A DNA stretch of 64,000 nt from Dyella acidisoli (GCF_030160295.1 NZ_BSOB01000017.1:276049-340048), one strand, 5' to 3'; positions 11,581-19,989 are shown, counted from the first letter of the stretch. Numbers and translations are program-made. Notes: generated by a model from the sequence alone, not told the origin.

Positions 11581-11612
11581 ATCCGGTCGCGAACCTTACG
11601 TCGCGACCGGAT
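11581..11612 (+). other. Perfect hairpin in the tolB-pal gap
   Basis: A 12-bp perfect inverted repeat (ATCCGGTCGCGA / TCGCGACCGGAT) with an 8-nt loop begins 4 nt after the tolB stop. There is no T-run. It could stabilise the upstream mRNA, be a processing site, or act as a partial terminator. Confidence 0.5.
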
Positions 11613-11654
11613 GACTTGAGGAGAGGCCCGGAGCGCGAGAGTGTTCCGGCCACG

Positions 11655-11686
11655 ACAGGTATGGCGTTTTGCCATGCCTGTTTTAC
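11655..11686 (+). terminator. Hairpin plus T-run upstream of pal
   Basis: An 11-bp stem (ACAGGTATGGC / GCCATGCCTGT, one G-U pair) with loop GTTTT is followed directly by TTTTAC. It has the form of an intrinsic terminator ending tolB transcription. The 240-nt gap before pal then needs its own promoter. A TACAAT at 11699-11704 could be a -10, but no well-spaced -35 was found. Confidence 0.5.
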
Positions 11687-11826
11687 TGGCCTCTGCAGTA
11701 CAATGCGTGGCCGTAGTTGTAGGTGTAAGAAAAATAAAACAACAGCCGGCCCACCGGCGAAGACTGTCCCGTAACCGCAATCGTCATTGACTGTCGGAAA
11801 CCAAACCCGTTTGAAGGAACGTCACC

Positions 11827-12336
11827 ATGAATAAGACCGTTCGTATTGCCCTGGTCGCCCTGCTTTGCGTCGGTGCGGCCGCTTGTACCAAGAAGCAGGA
11901 AACCAAGCCGCAGGCTCCGCAGCAGCCGGAAACCACGACCGCTCCGGCCCAGCCCGGCGCCGGCAAGTACACCGCCGCTGACCTCGACACCGACGCCTGC
12001 CTGAAGCAGCGCGTTGTCTACTTCGACTTCGACAAGGACGAAGTGAAGCCGGAGTTCCAGCAGATCATGCAGTGCCATGCCAAGTTCCTGCAGGACGTGC
12101 CGACCTCGCGCATGACCTTGGACGGCAACGCCGACGAGCGCGGTACGCGTGAATACAACCTGGGCCTGGGCGAGCGTCGTGGTAACGCCGTGTCCAGCGC
12201 GCTGCAGGCCAATGGCGGTTCCGCCAGCCAGATCAACGTGATCAGCCACGGTAAGGAAAAGCCCGTGTGCCGCGAGCACAACGAGGATTGCTGGAGCAAG
12301 AATCGTCGCGTTGAGATCGTCTACACGGCGACATAA
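11827..12336 (+). CDS. pal: Peptidoglycan-associated lipoprotein Pal
   Basis: Outer-membrane lipoprotein of 169 residues that binds peptidoglycan through an OmpA-like domain. The signal peptide ends in a lipobox-like VGAAAC with Cys20. The mature part has a Pro/Gln/Thr-rich linker and then the OmpA C-terminal domain with the diaminopimelate-binding region (LDGNADERGTREYNLGLGERR). GAAGGAAC lies just before the ATG. Its stop shares one base with the cpoB start (TAATG). Confidence 0.96.
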   Translation: MNKTVRIALVALLCVGAAACTKKQETKPQAPQQPETTTAPAQPGAGKYTAADLDTDACLKQRVVYFDFDKDEVKPEFQQIMQCHAKFLQDVPTSRMTLDGNADERGTREYNLGLGERRGNAVSSALQANGGSASQINVISHGKEKPVCREHNEDCWSKNRRVEIVYTAT

Positions 12337-13175
12337 TGGTGTTTCGATTGGCTCATCGTTTCATGGCCAATCTCAGCATGGCGGGCGCCCTGGCGTCCGC
12401 CTTGCTGTTTGTGGCGCCCGTACACGCGCAGAACTCACCAATGAGTCTGTCGGATCGTGTCGCACGGCTCGAACAGCAACAGCAGAACCAGGACCAGAAC
12501 AAGGTTGGCCAGCTCAATCAGCTGCAGCAATTGCAGTCGATGATTCAGCAACAGCAGGGTCAGATCGAAGAGCTGCAGCACCAGGTTCAGCAATTGCAGG
12601 ACCAGAACAAGGCGCAGTACACCGACCTGGATAGCCGCGTTGGTCGTCTCGAAAAGCAGGGCAGCGCCGCGCCAGCATCATCGGCAACCGCCGCGCAGGC
12701 TCCAGCAGCCAGCGCATCTGCCCCCAACAATGCAGCTCCCGCCGCAACGTCGACACCCGCTGCACCGGCCGAATCAGCTGCGCAGAAGAGTGCTGCACTC
12801 AACGCCTACAACGCCGCATTCAAATCTTTGCGCGCAGGCGACTACGTGTCCTCGTCGCGCGGCTTTCGCGAATTCATCCAGAAATATCCCAACGATGCGC
12901 TCACGCCAAATGCGTTCTATTGGCTGGGCGAGTCGTACTACGCCACCACTAACTACCAAGTGGCGGTGGAAGCCTTCAAGCATCTGCTGAGCCAGTACCC
13001 GCAGAGCGACAAAGCGGCAGATGCCACGCTTAAACTCGGCTACAGCCAGCTAGAGATGAAGCAGACTGACGCAGGCATCGATACGTTGAAGTCAGTGGTC
13101 AGCAAGTACCCCAATTCCAATGCGGCCAAGCTGGCCCAGGAACGCCTGCGCCGACTCTCGCAGTCGACGCGTTGA
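12336..13175 (+). CDS. cpoB: Cell division coordinator CpoB (YbgF)
   Basis: Periplasmic protein of 279 residues that links Tol-Pal with peptidoglycan synthesis. It has a signal peptide (to about VHAQN), a Gln-rich trimerising coiled coil (about residues 40-105, with runs of Q), an Ala/Pro-rich linker (about 108-150) and C-terminal TPR repeats (for example AYNAAFKSLRAGDYVSSSRG and AFYWLGESYYATTNYQVA). It overlaps pal by one base. Confidence 0.94.
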   Translation: MVFRLAHRFMANLSMAGALASALLFVAPVHAQNSPMSLSDRVARLEQQQQNQDQNKVGQLNQLQQLQSMIQQQQGQIEELQHQVQQLQDQNKAQYTDLDSRVGRLEKQGSAAPASSATAAQAPAASASAPNNAAPAATSTPAAPAESAAQKSAALNAYNAAFKSLRAGDYVSSSRGFREFIQKYPNDALTPNAFYWLGESYYATTNYQVAVEAFKHLLSQYPQSDKAADATLKLGYSQLEMKQTDAGIDTLKSVVSKYPNSNAAKLAQERLRRLSQSTR

Positions 13176-13185
13176 GGGTAAGGTG

Positions 13186-13878
13186 GTGAGCAGCACATCG
13201 GCGAACGTGGAAATGACCACGTCGGATTCTCCGGCGGCTGAACGCCTACGCATCACCGAGATCTTTCATTCCATTCAAGGCGAAGCCGACGCGATCGGTT
13301 GGCGCACCGTGTTCGTGCGTCTTACCGGCTGCCCACTGCGTTGTGTGTGGTGCGATACCGAGTATTCGTTCTACGGCGGCAATTGGCGCGACATCGACGA
13401 CATTCTCGCTGAGGTCGCCTCGTATGGCGCCAGCCACGTGTGCGTCACCGGTGGCGAACCGCTGGCGCAGAAGCGCTGCCTGATTCTGCTGCGCAAGCTG
13501 TGTGATGCCGGCTACGAGGTGTCGCTGGAAACTTCCGGCGCACTGGACGTTGCCGAGGTCGATCCGCGCGTGCGCAAGGTGATGGATCTGAAGGCACCCG
13601 ATTCCGGCGAAAGCGCGCGCAATCTCTGGTCCAACCTCGATCATCTGCTGCCGCACGATCAAGTAAAGATCGTGATCGCCAGTCGCGTCGATTACGAATG
13701 GGCGCGCGGTGTGGTGGCCGAACATCGCATCGATCGTCGTTGCATGGTGTTGTTCTCGCCGGTGCATGGCGCGATCGAACCGCGCGCCTTGGCCGAATGG
13801 ATCATCGAAGATAAATTGCCGGTGCGCTTCCAACTGCAGTTGCACAAGCTGCTGTGGAACGATGCGCCGGGGCATTGA
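13186..13878 (+). CDS. queE: 7-carboxy-7-deazaguanine synthase QueE
   Basis: Radical-SAM enzyme converting 6-carboxy-tetrahydropterin to 7-carboxy-7-deazaguanine in queuosine/preQ0 synthesis. The cluster cysteines are C49, C53 and C56 (TGCPLRCVWCDT), followed by the conserved VTGGEPLAQ. I used GTG 13186 (230 residues) because GAGGG at 13174-13178 is well spaced. ATG 13213 is a possible alternative. The longer ATG at 13120 lies inside cpoB. It is followed, after a 180-nt gap, by queC of the same pathway. Confidence 0.93.
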   Translation: MSSTSANVEMTTSDSPAAERLRITEIFHSIQGEADAIGWRTVFVRLTGCPLRCVWCDTEYSFYGGNWRDIDDILAEVASYGASHVCVTGGEPLAQKRCLILLRKLCDAGYEVSLETSGALDVAEVDPRVRKVMDLKAPDSGESARNLWSNLDHLLPHDQVKIVIASRVDYEWARGVVAEHRIDRRCMVLFSPVHGAIEPRALAEWIIEDKLPVRFQLQLHKLLWNDAPGH

Positions 13879-13900
13879 GCGAGTGCTCAATCTCACCTTA

Positions 13901-13923
13901 CCGTCATTCCGGCCTTCGCCGAG
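13901..13923. repeat. Family A half-palindrome
   Basis: CCGTCATTCCGGCCTTCGCC followed by GAG matches the outer half of the family A elements seen near 52.0 and 58.3 kb, but the partner arm is missing. It is probably a decayed copy. It sits in the queE-queC gap. Confidence 0.5.
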
Positions 13924-14020
13924 GTGCTTTTCAACAGCAAAGCTGGTCATTGACGAGTTGTAGTTCTCCAATACGTGGAGATAAACCACACGCGCCGGCC
14001 TGTGTCGCCGACAGCGTTCC

Positions 14021-14037
14021 CGGCCGGTGACCGGCCG
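14021..14037 (+). other. Small hairpin ahead of queC
   Basis: CGGCCGG-TGA-CCGGCCG is a perfect 7-bp stem that ends 22 nt before the queC start codon. The queE-queC gap (13879-14059) otherwise holds only the half-palindrome above. A preQ1-type riboswitch was considered but no recognisable consensus was found. Confidence 0.35.
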
Positions 14038-14059
14038 TCTTCTGCAGTTGGAATTCACT

Positions 14060-14740
14060 ATGTCAGGTTCTATACCCCGTAAGGCTGTCATCCTCGTTTC
14101 CGGAGGCATGGACTCTGCCGTCACTATCGCTATTGCCCGCGAACAGGGCTATCAAGTGCACGCACTGAGCGTGGCCTACGGCCAGCGCCACAGTTCCGAA
14201 CTGGACGCAGCAGCACGCGTTGCGCGCATGCTCGGTGCGGTCGAACACAAAACCGTGCACGTGGATCTGCGCAGCATCGGCGGCTCGGCGCTCACGGCGG
14301 ACATCGATGTGCCGGAGCAAGGCGGGGAAGGTATTCCGGTTACCTACGTGCCGGCGCGCAATACCATCATGCTATCCATTGCCCTGGGTTGGGCCGAAGT
14401 GCTTGGCTCCACCGACATCTGGTGCGGTGTGAACGCCGTCGATTACTCCGGTTATCCCGACTGCCGCCTCGCATTCATTGAAGCCTTCGAGCGGCTGGCC
14501 AACGTGGCGACCAAGGCTGGCGTAGAAGGTGCTGGCATCCGCATTCATGCACCCTTGATGGCGATGAGCAAGGCGGATATCGCCCGTGAAGGCCAGCGCC
14601 TGGGCATAGATTTCTCTGCGACGGTGAGCTGCTACCGAGCCGACGCGGAAGGCCGCGCCTGCGGCCATTGCGACGCCTGCCGGCTGCGTGCACAGGGCTT
14701 CCGTGACGCCGGTTTGGACGATCCCACCCGATATGCTTGA
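14060..14740 (+). CDS. queC: 7-cyano-7-deazaguanine synthase QueC
   Basis: ATP-dependent enzyme making preQ0 from 7-carboxy-7-deazaguanine. It has 226 residues. The PP-loop SGGMDS lies at 14-19. The C-terminal zinc-binding cysteines are in [20 protein letters not shown]. The start MSGSIPRK fits the family; ATG 14027 would add 11 residues across the upstream hairpin. Confidence 0.95.
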   Translation: MSGSIPRKAVILVSGGMDSAVTIAIAREQGYQVHALSVAYGQRHSSELDAAARVARMLGAVEHKTVHVDLRSIGGSALTADIDVPEQGGEGIPVTYVPARNTIMLSIALGWAEVLGSTDIWCGVNAVDYSGYPDCRLAFIEAFERLANVATKAGVEGAGIRIHAPLMAMSKADIAREGQRLGIDFSATVSCYRADAEGRACGHCDACRLRAQGFRDAGLDDPTRYA

Positions 14741-14760
14741 GCAATCCGGTCAGGTGTCGC

Positions 14761-14789
14761 TTGTGCCGCAGGCGTCCAGACTCTAAAAT
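14761..14789 (+). promoter_or_regulatory. Probable promoter of tRNA-Lys
   Basis: TTGTGC (14761-14766) and TAAAAT (14784-14789) are separated by 17 nt. The -10 matches 5 of 6 consensus bases and the -35 three. The predicted start lies about 10 nt before the tRNA 5' end. Confidence 0.45.
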
Positions 14790-14805
14790 TAGCGGCTTGC
14801 TTTCC

Positions 14806-14881
14806 GGGCCGTTAGCTCAGTCGGTAGAGCAGCGGACTTTTAATCCGTTGGTCGACAGTTCGAATCTGTCACGGCCCACCA
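14806..14881 (+). tRNA. tRNA-Lys (anticodon TTT)
   Basis: A 76-nt cloverleaf including the encoded CCA. The acceptor stem is GGGCCGT / ACGGCCC. The anticodon stem GCGGA / TCCGT closes the loop CTTTTAA, giving anticodon TTT at 14839-14841. The T arm carries the standard TTCGAAT. A terminator follows 7 nt later, so it is likely a single-gene transcript. Confidence 0.97.
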
Positions 14882-14888
14882 CTATTTG

Positions 14889-14920
14889 AAAGGATCTGCG
14901 GCAACGCAGGTCCTTTTTTT
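14889..14920 (+). terminator. Terminator after tRNA-Lys
   Basis: A 12-bp stem AAAGGATCTGCG / CGCAGGTCCTTT (one mismatch) with loop GCAA is followed by a T-run through 14920: a strong rho-independent terminator. Confidence 0.85.
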
Positions 14921-15172
14921 CTTTGCCGGCGGCATAACTTCTTTTCTCTATTGGTTTGCATCGCAACCTTCGCCGCAACTGCGAAGCCCGTTGATGAGCT
15001 TGCTCTGAGTTTGATTAATGTGACGGTGGATGCGAACAACAACACGCATTCGATCTGCCGGCTTCCTTGTCGTTCCCGTCTTTACGAACGTCGCGTTCCA
15101 GTTATGTCACGAACGAAAACCCGCATGGCTTCCGCCGTGCGAGTTTTCCATGCAAGCAAAAGGCTGAAGACG
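14921..15172. other. Intergenic stretch between tRNA-Lys and the TVP38-like gene
   Basis: About 250 nt with no gene that I can support on either strand. The only clear structure is the convergent terminator hairpin at 15115-15148. Confidence 0.4.
15115..15148 (-). terminator. Hairpin terminator of the deaminase-TVP38 operon
   Basis: On the minus strand GAAAACTCGCACGGC and GCCATGCGGGTTTTC pair around GGAA (two imperfect pairs), ending in a T-rich arm. It lies about 25 nt after the TVP38-like stop. Confidence 0.5.
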
Positions 15173-15874
15173 CTATACCCGCGAACGGTGCTGCCGTACT
15201 CGTTCCACTACCAACGGCACCAGCGAGAGTGCTGCCAGCGCGCATAAAGGCAGCACGACACTCGGATCGAAAATCAGCTCCGGTCCAAGCTGCCGACCAT
15301 GGCTGAGGGCTACACCCAAACCTGCGCCCACCGAGGTTTCGAAGACCAGCATCACGGTGCCGCCAAGAAACGTGGCGCCGAGGAACAGCCATAACGGGCA
15401 TCGAAACCAGGCCAGCGCCATGGTGACCAAACCGAACGGCGCTACCGGTACCAGCCGCAGGAACATGGTGTAGACCACAGGATGTCGCTCGAAGCCGTGG
15501 TGCAGTTTGTCCGCGATGGCGGGAGGATGTTTGCTGCCGATGCCGAAAGCGTAGCGGCTGGCTAGAAACAGGATCAACGAGCCAAGCGTGAGGCCGATGG
15601 AGGAATACGCGGTACCCTCCACAACGCCGAAGGCGAAACCGGCCGCCAGGATCAGCAAGATGGTGACTGGAACACCCGTGCAAGTCGCCAGTACCAGCAG
15701 GCTGATGTAACCAAGGCGGCTCAGCCAGGGATGTTCGGCGAGGTGTTCACGTAGTTGATGTTGATGCGCAACCAGTTGCTCGGGATGGATGCGGTCAAAC
15801 ACGCCCGAAGCCAGCAGCACGATGCCTGCCGCGATCAGCAGCAGCAACGGCAGCGCGGAGCGCAGGCGGTTCAA
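15173..15874 (-). CDS. TVP38/TMEM64 (SNARE-associated/DedA-like) membrane protein
   Basis: Integral membrane protein of 233 residues with about five hydrophobic segments. The central part resembles the TVP38/TMEM64 domain (GVPVTILLILAAGFAFG, then FLRLVPVAPFGLVTMALAWF). Members are thought to act as lipid scramblases or transporters. The ORF is open far upstream, but the translated region there is Arg-rich antisense to the deaminase gene. TTG 15874 overlaps the upstream TGA (TTGA) and has GGAG seven bases earlier, so I chose it. It is probably translationally coupled to the deaminase. Confidence 0.85.
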   Translation of the reverse strand: MNRLRSALPLLLLIAAGIVLLASGVFDRIHPEQLVAHQHQLREHLAEHPWLSRLGYISLLVLATCTGVPVTILLILAAGFAFGVVEGTAYSSIGLTLGSLILFLASRYAFGIGSKHPPAIADKLHHGFERHPVVYTMFLRLVPVAPFGLVTMALAWFRCPLWLFLGATFLGGTVMLVFETSVGAGLGVALSHGRQLGPELIFDPSVVLPLCALAALSLVPLVVERVRQHRSRV

Positions 15875-16431
15875 TAGCTTTCTCCGCGGGCGCCATAAGC
15901 GGCGAGTACGGCGCGTGCTTCTTCGCGCAGGATGTCGCGTCGCACGGTGATACCTCGATGCTGCAGTTCGCCGACCCAGTCGGAGGGCAGAGGACCTTCG
16001 TCGAATTCTGTCAGTGCTTCGACGTCTTCTCCGCGTGCGCCAATCAGCAGCGTATCGACACCGGCCCAGAAGGTGGCGCCGTAGCACTGGCAGCAGGGTT
16101 GCGCACTGGTGGCCAATGTGTAGTGGCCGCCTTGTTCGTTGAGGCGATAACTGGCCAAGCGCTGTTGCGCGGCCATGTAGGCCAGCATTTCGGCGTGGGC
16201 TACGGAACAGGTCTGCGGAATCACCCGGTTGACTGCCGCGGCGATCAGGCGGCCATGTTCGTCGAATACGGCTGCGCCGAACGGCCCACCCTGGCCGTGT
16301 TCGATATTGCGCCGCGACAGCTCGATCGCCAGCCGCACACGCTCTTCATCCGTGATGTACCGCTGACTGGTGTCGGCAACTTCTTCGATCCATGGCGGCA
16401 GGGTGAGGTGGATCTGCAGCGGCAGCATCAT
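15871..16431 (-). CDS. Zinc-dependent nucleoside/nucleobase deaminase (CMP/dCMP deaminase fold)
   Basis: A 186-residue cytidine-deaminase-like protein. Zinc ligands are H79 with catalytic E81 (AHAEML) and C113/C116 (QPCCQC). The C-terminal half and size resemble guanine deaminase/TadA-like bacterial proteins rather than TadA itself, so the substrate is open. The region just before the ATG reads CTCTCCTC on the coding strand, so there is no Shine-Dalgarno sequence. Most of the 163-nt gap back to glnS is a large inverted repeat. Confidence 0.82.
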   Translation of the reverse strand: MMLPLQIHLTLPPWIEEVADTSQRYITDEERVRLAIELSRRNIEHGQGGPFGAAVFDEHGRLIAAAVNRVIPQTCSVAHAEMLAYMAAQQRLASYRLNEQGGHYTLATSAQPCCQCYGATFWAGVDTLLIGARGEDVEALTEFDEGPLPSDWVGELQHRGITVRRDILREEARAVLAAYGARGESY

Positions 16432-16437
16432 GAGGAG

Positions 16438-16593
16438 AGCCTGCCTGTGGCCTCGGCATGGCTCGCGCCGGGTCTGTTTGCCCGTCGGATTGCGTCCTCA
16501 CTCAGTTGTGTATCGACATACACGCCTTCGTTCCTCCTTGCCCGACAAGCAAACAGATCCCGGCGCGGGCCACGCCGAGACCATAGACAGGCT
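16438..16593 (-). repeat. Large imperfect inverted repeat between glnS and the deaminase gene
   Basis: Left arm 16438-16488 and right arm 16542-16593 are reverse complements at 44 of 52 aligned positions (7 transitions and one 1-nt gap). A second perfect hairpin, GTGTAT-CGAC-ATACAC (16508-16523), sits in the 53-nt centre. The structure begins one base after the glnS stop and ends 7 nt before the deaminase ATG. On minus-strand RNA five of the seven substitutions give G-U pairs, so the stem folds better in the sense of the flanking genes. I do not recognise it; a MITE-like palindrome or a structured leader/terminator are both possible. Confidence 0.75.
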
Positions 16594-16594
16594 T

Positions 16595-18355
16595 TTAGCC
16601 CGCTTGTTTAGCCCAGGTGTCGCGAAGGGTGACGGCGCGGTTGAACACAGGGGATTCGGGGCGATGATCCAGACGATCGGCCACGAAATAGCCCAGGCGC
16701 TCGAACTGGTAGCGCTGTTCCGGCGTGGCCTGGGCCGCAGCAGGTTCCAGCCAGCCGCGCACGATGCGCTTGGCTTCCGGATTGATGTGCTCGATCCAGG
16801 TTTTGCCGTCGCTTTCATCGTCCGGCGTGGGTACGTTGAACAGGCGGTCGTACAGGCGGATTTCCGTGGCCACGCCGTGCTTTGCGCTGACCCAGTGGAT
16901 GGTGCCTTTCACCTTGCGCTCGGCGCCGGGCATGCCGGAGCGCGATTCGGGATCGAGCGTGCAGCGCACTTCGCTCACGCTGCCGTCGTCGGCCTTGATG
17001 ATTTCCACGCACTTCACGATGCCCACGCCGCGCAGGCGGACTTCGCCATCGGGCTTCAGGCGATGGAAGCCTTTTGGCGGCACTTCAGCGAAATCTTCGC
17101 GTTCGATCCAGACCTCACGCGAGAACGGTATGTGACGCGTGCCAAAGCTTTCGTCCTTGGGGTGATTGGAGAAGGTCAGCGATTCTTCGTGATCTTCTGG
17201 CAGGTTGGTGATGACCAGCTTGAGCGGATCGATCACGGCCATGCGGCGTGGCGCGGTGGCGTCCAGGTCTTCGCGTACGCAGTTCTCGAGAATGGCGTAA
17301 TCGATCACGCTGTTCTGTTTGCTCACGCCCAGGCGTTCAATCAGCAGGCGGATGCCGCTTGCCGTGAAACCGCGGCGGCGCAGGCCGCGCAGGGTGTTCA
17401 TGCGCGGGTCGTCCCAGCCGTCGACCAGCCCATCGTTCACCAGCTGGGCCAGCTTGCGCTTGCTGGTGATCATGTAGCTCAGGTTCAAGCGCGAGAACTC
17501 GATTTGGCGCGGCTTGGCCGGCTCCGTGCGGAACCCGGCCTGGCGCATGTGCTCCCACAGCTCCGGATGGCTGGGAAGATCCACGTTGTCCACGAACCAG
17601 TCGTAAAGCGGACGGTGATCTTCAAATTCCAGCGTACATAGCGAGTGCGTGATGCCTTCCAGTGCGTCAGACAGGCAGTGCGCGTAGTCGTACATGGGGT
17701 AGATCGGCCACGCGTCGCCTGTGTTCTGGTGAGTGACCTTGCGGATGCGGTAGATGGCCGGATCGCGCATGTTCATGTTGCCGGAAGTCATGTCGATCTT
17801 GGCACGCAGCGTCTTGCTGCCGTCCGGGAATTCGCCTGCTCGCATGCGGTGGAACAGGTCCAGGTTTTCTTCCACGCTGCGGTCGCGGTGTGGCGAGTTA
17901 CGGCCTGGCTCGGTGAGCGTGCCACGGTATTCGCGCATTTCCTCAGCGGTGAGGTCGTCGACGTAGGCGTGGCCGTCCTGGATCAGCTTGATGGCGGCGC
18001 GATAAAGCACCTCGAAGTAATCGGAGGCGTGGCGCAGGTCATGCCACTCGTACCCCAGCCAGCGCACGTCATCCTTGATGCCTTCGACGAACTCGGGGTC
18101 TTCCTTGCCAGGGTTGGTGTCGTCCAGGCGCAGATTGCACCAGCCGGCGAACTCGCGGGCGATACCGAAATCCAGACAGATCGCCTTGGCATGGCCGATG
18201 TGCAGGTAGCCGTTGGGTTCGGGTGGAAAGCGGGTGCGGATGGCGGCGTGCTTGCCGGTGCCCAAATCCTCGCGAATGATCTGACGGATGAAATCGCGCG
18301 GCGCGTCGGTCTCGGGGGTTACAGCGGGCGTAGCGGCAGCGGACGAAGTGGACAT
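16595..18355 (-). CDS. glnS: Glutaminyl-tRNA synthetase
   Basis: Class I synthetase charging tRNA-Gln. It has 586 residues. The HIGH motif is H52-H55 (YLHIGHAKAI), preceded by FPPEPNG. The KMSKS-type loop is MITSKRKL. Two C-terminal beta-barrel anticodon domains follow. The start MSTSSAAAT (18355) was preferred; an ATG six codons upstream lacks support. The Ala/Thr-rich first 18 residues are an extension relative to E. coli GlnRS. Confidence 0.97.
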   Translation of the reverse strand: MSTSSAAATPAVTPETDAPRDFIRQIIREDLGTGKHAAIRTRFPPEPNGYLHIGHAKAICLDFGIAREFAGWCNLRLDDTNPGKEDPEFVEGIKDDVRWLGYEWHDLRHASDYFEVLYRAAIKLIQDGHAYVDDLTAEEMREYRGTLTEPGRNSPHRDRSVEENLDLFHRMRAGEFPDGSKTLRAKIDMTSGNMNMRDPAIYRIRKVTHQNTGDAWPIYPMYDYAHCLSDALEGITHSLCTLEFEDHRPLYDWFVDNVDLPSHPELWEHMRQAGFRTEPAKPRQIEFSRLNLSYMITSKRKLAQLVNDGLVDGWDDPRMNTLRGLRRRGFTASGIRLLIERLGVSKQNSVIDYAILENCVREDLDATAPRRMAVIDPLKLVITNLPEDHEESLTFSNHPKDESFGTRHIPFSREVWIEREDFAEVPPKGFHRLKPDGEVRLRGVGIVKCVEIIKADDGSVSEVRCTLDPESRSGMPGAERKVKGTIHWVSAKHGVATEIRLYDRLFNVPTPDDESDGKTWIEHINPEAKRIVRGWLEPAAAQATPEQRYQFERLGYFVADRLDHRPESPVFNRAVTLRDTWAKQAG

Positions 18356-18437
18356 CGGATCAAAAGTTCGCACAAGGAGTGGGAATCTCCAAGTTTAACC
18401 GGTTGAACGACTTAGGTAACGACGGCCAAGGCCGCAT

Positions 18438-19046
18438 TCAATGGCGGGCGGCAGCCAGCGTCAGATAAGCCTGATGGAGTGCGTCAACTTGAGGTTCCAA
18501 GGCCGACTCCGGCCCGCTGTTATCGATGACATCGTCCGCCAGGCCGAGACGCTCAGTGCGGGAGGCCTGAGTGGCGAGAATGCGTAGGCCTAAGTCTTCA
18601 TCCATGCCGTCACGCCGCATCAGGCGGTCCAGTTGGGTGGCTTCCGGTACGTCCACCACCAGGATCCGGTCCACCCAGCGATAGTGGCCGATGTTTTCCG
18701 CCAGCAAGGGAATGGCCAGCATCACGTACGGGGCTTCATCGACCTGCACTCGCTCCAGCATCCACTGCCGCACGCGTGGGTGCACGATGGCCTCCAAGGT
18801 TTTGCGCGCGGTGGGATCGCTGAACACGCGTTCGCGCATGCGCGGGCGGTCCAGGCGACCATGCACATCGAGCACCTCGCTGCCGAACGCGTCGACGATG
18901 GCCGCGAGACCATCGCTGCCTGGTTCCACAACGGCGCGAGACGCCTGATCTGCGTCGTACACGTGCACACCCAGCGCCCGGAAGCGCTGCTCCGCTGCAC
19001 TTTTGCCGGAAGCGATGCCGCCGGTGAGGGCTACCGTGAAGGGCAT
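18438..19046 (-). CDS. coaE: Dephospho-CoA kinase
   Basis: Last step of coenzyme A synthesis: phosphorylates the 3'-hydroxyl of dephospho-CoA. It has 202 residues. The P-loop GGIASGKS is at residues 9-16, and the DADQASRAVVEPG region is conserved. It lies 7 nt after pilD, the usual pilD-coaE neighbourhood of gammaproteobacteria. Confidence 0.96.
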   Translation of the reverse strand: MPFTVALTGGIASGKSAAEQRFRALGVHVYDADQASRAVVEPGSDGLAAIVDAFGSEVLDVHGRLDRPRMRERVFSDPTARKTLEAIVHPRVRQWMLERVQVDEAPYVMLAIPLLAENIGHYRWVDRILVVDVPEATQLDRLMRRDGMDEDLGLRILATQASRTERLGLADDVIDNSGPESALEPQVDALHQAYLTLAAARH

Positions 19047-19053
19047 GGCTTGC

Positions 19054-19911
19054 TCATCGCAGTCCAGTCAAACTCATGTAGGCATGCGCAAGCTGATCAC
19101 CCGCGACAAACCACACCCACCCCGCCATGGCGAGGAATGGCCCGAACGGCATCGGCACTTCGCGCCCGTGTTTGCGCAGGGCGATCAATGCGCCGCCTAC
19201 CAGCGCGCCGATCAGTGAAGAAAGCAGGATCACCGGCAGCAGCGACATAGGCCCCATCCAAGCGCCCAGTGCAGCGAGCAATTTGAAATCGCCGAAGCCC
19301 ATGCCTTCCTTGCCGGTGAGCAGCTTGAACAGCCAATACACACTCCATAGGCTGAGGTAGCCGATGGTGGCGCCCAGAATCGAAGCGGGTGGCTGGACGA
19401 AAAGATGGACCAGGCTCAGCAGCAGGCCGGCCCACAGTAGTGGCAACGTAATCTGGTCCGGCAGCAATTGCGTGCGGAAATCGATGCCCGACAGCGAAAC
19501 CAGCGCCCAGGTGAAGAACAGTCCCGCGAGACCAGCCCAGGTTGGGCCGAATTTCCAGATGATGATGGCGCTGAGGATGCCAGTCAGCAGCTCGATCAGC
19601 GGGTATTGGATGGAGATGGGTGCTTGACAGTAGCGGCAGCGACCGCGTAGCAGGAGCCAGCCGAACAGCGGGATGTTGTCGCGGGCTGCCAAAGGGTGTT
19701 TGCAATGTGGGCAATGCGAGCCTTCGCGCACGATGCCTGGCGGTAGCGCTTCTTCGGGAAGCTCAAGACCCAGCACCGCATGCGCTTCCTGCCTCCAGAA
19801 CGCATCCAGCCGGGCCGGTAAACGCAAGATCACGACATTGAGAAAGCTGCCAACAATCAGGCCCAGCACGCCTGCGACAACGATCCAGACTGTAAGCGGC
19901 AAATCAGGCAT
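19054..19911 (-). CDS. pilD: Type IV prepilin peptidase / N-methyltransferase
   Basis: Inner-membrane aspartyl protease (285 residues) that cleaves and N-methylates prepilins, here presumably PilA at 42 and 43 kb. The zinc-type cysteines C67, C70, C92 and C95 mark the methyltransferase loop. Catalytic aspartates are D144 (SGIDFRTQLLPD) and D208 in the GxGD motif (GMGFGDFK). The start at 19911 (MPDLPLTVW) begins the first membrane helix. A 17-residue longer form is possible. Confidence 0.95.
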   Translation of the reverse strand: MPDLPLTVWIVVAGVLGLIVGSFLNVVILRLPARLDAFWRQEAHAVLGLELPEEALPPGIVREGSHCPHCKHPLAARDNIPLFGWLLLRGRCRYCQAPISIQYPLIELLTGILSAIIIWKFGPTWAGLAGLFFTWALVSLSGIDFRTQLLPDQITLPLLWAGLLLSLVHLFVQPPASILGATIGYLSLWSVYWLFKLLTGKEGMGFGDFKLLAALGAWMGPMSLLPVILLSSLIGALVGGALIALRKHGREVPMPFGPFLAMAGWVWFVAGDQLAHAYMSLTGLR

Positions 19912-19989
19912 GCACGAACCGTAGGTATGAAAACGCGCCACATTATCGCCGCTGGGCGGCAACGATGTGGCGCGTGGTTTAGGCAGGGA

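Noticed and set aside
14021-14060. preQ1 riboswitch ahead of queC
   Set aside because: Only a simple 7-bp hairpin is visible; the conserved aptamer and pseudoknot bases could not be matched.
16370-17641. A 423-codon plus-strand frame opposite glnS
   Set aside because: It is a shadow of glnS; its translation has no recognisable family and it would erase the glnS 3' end.
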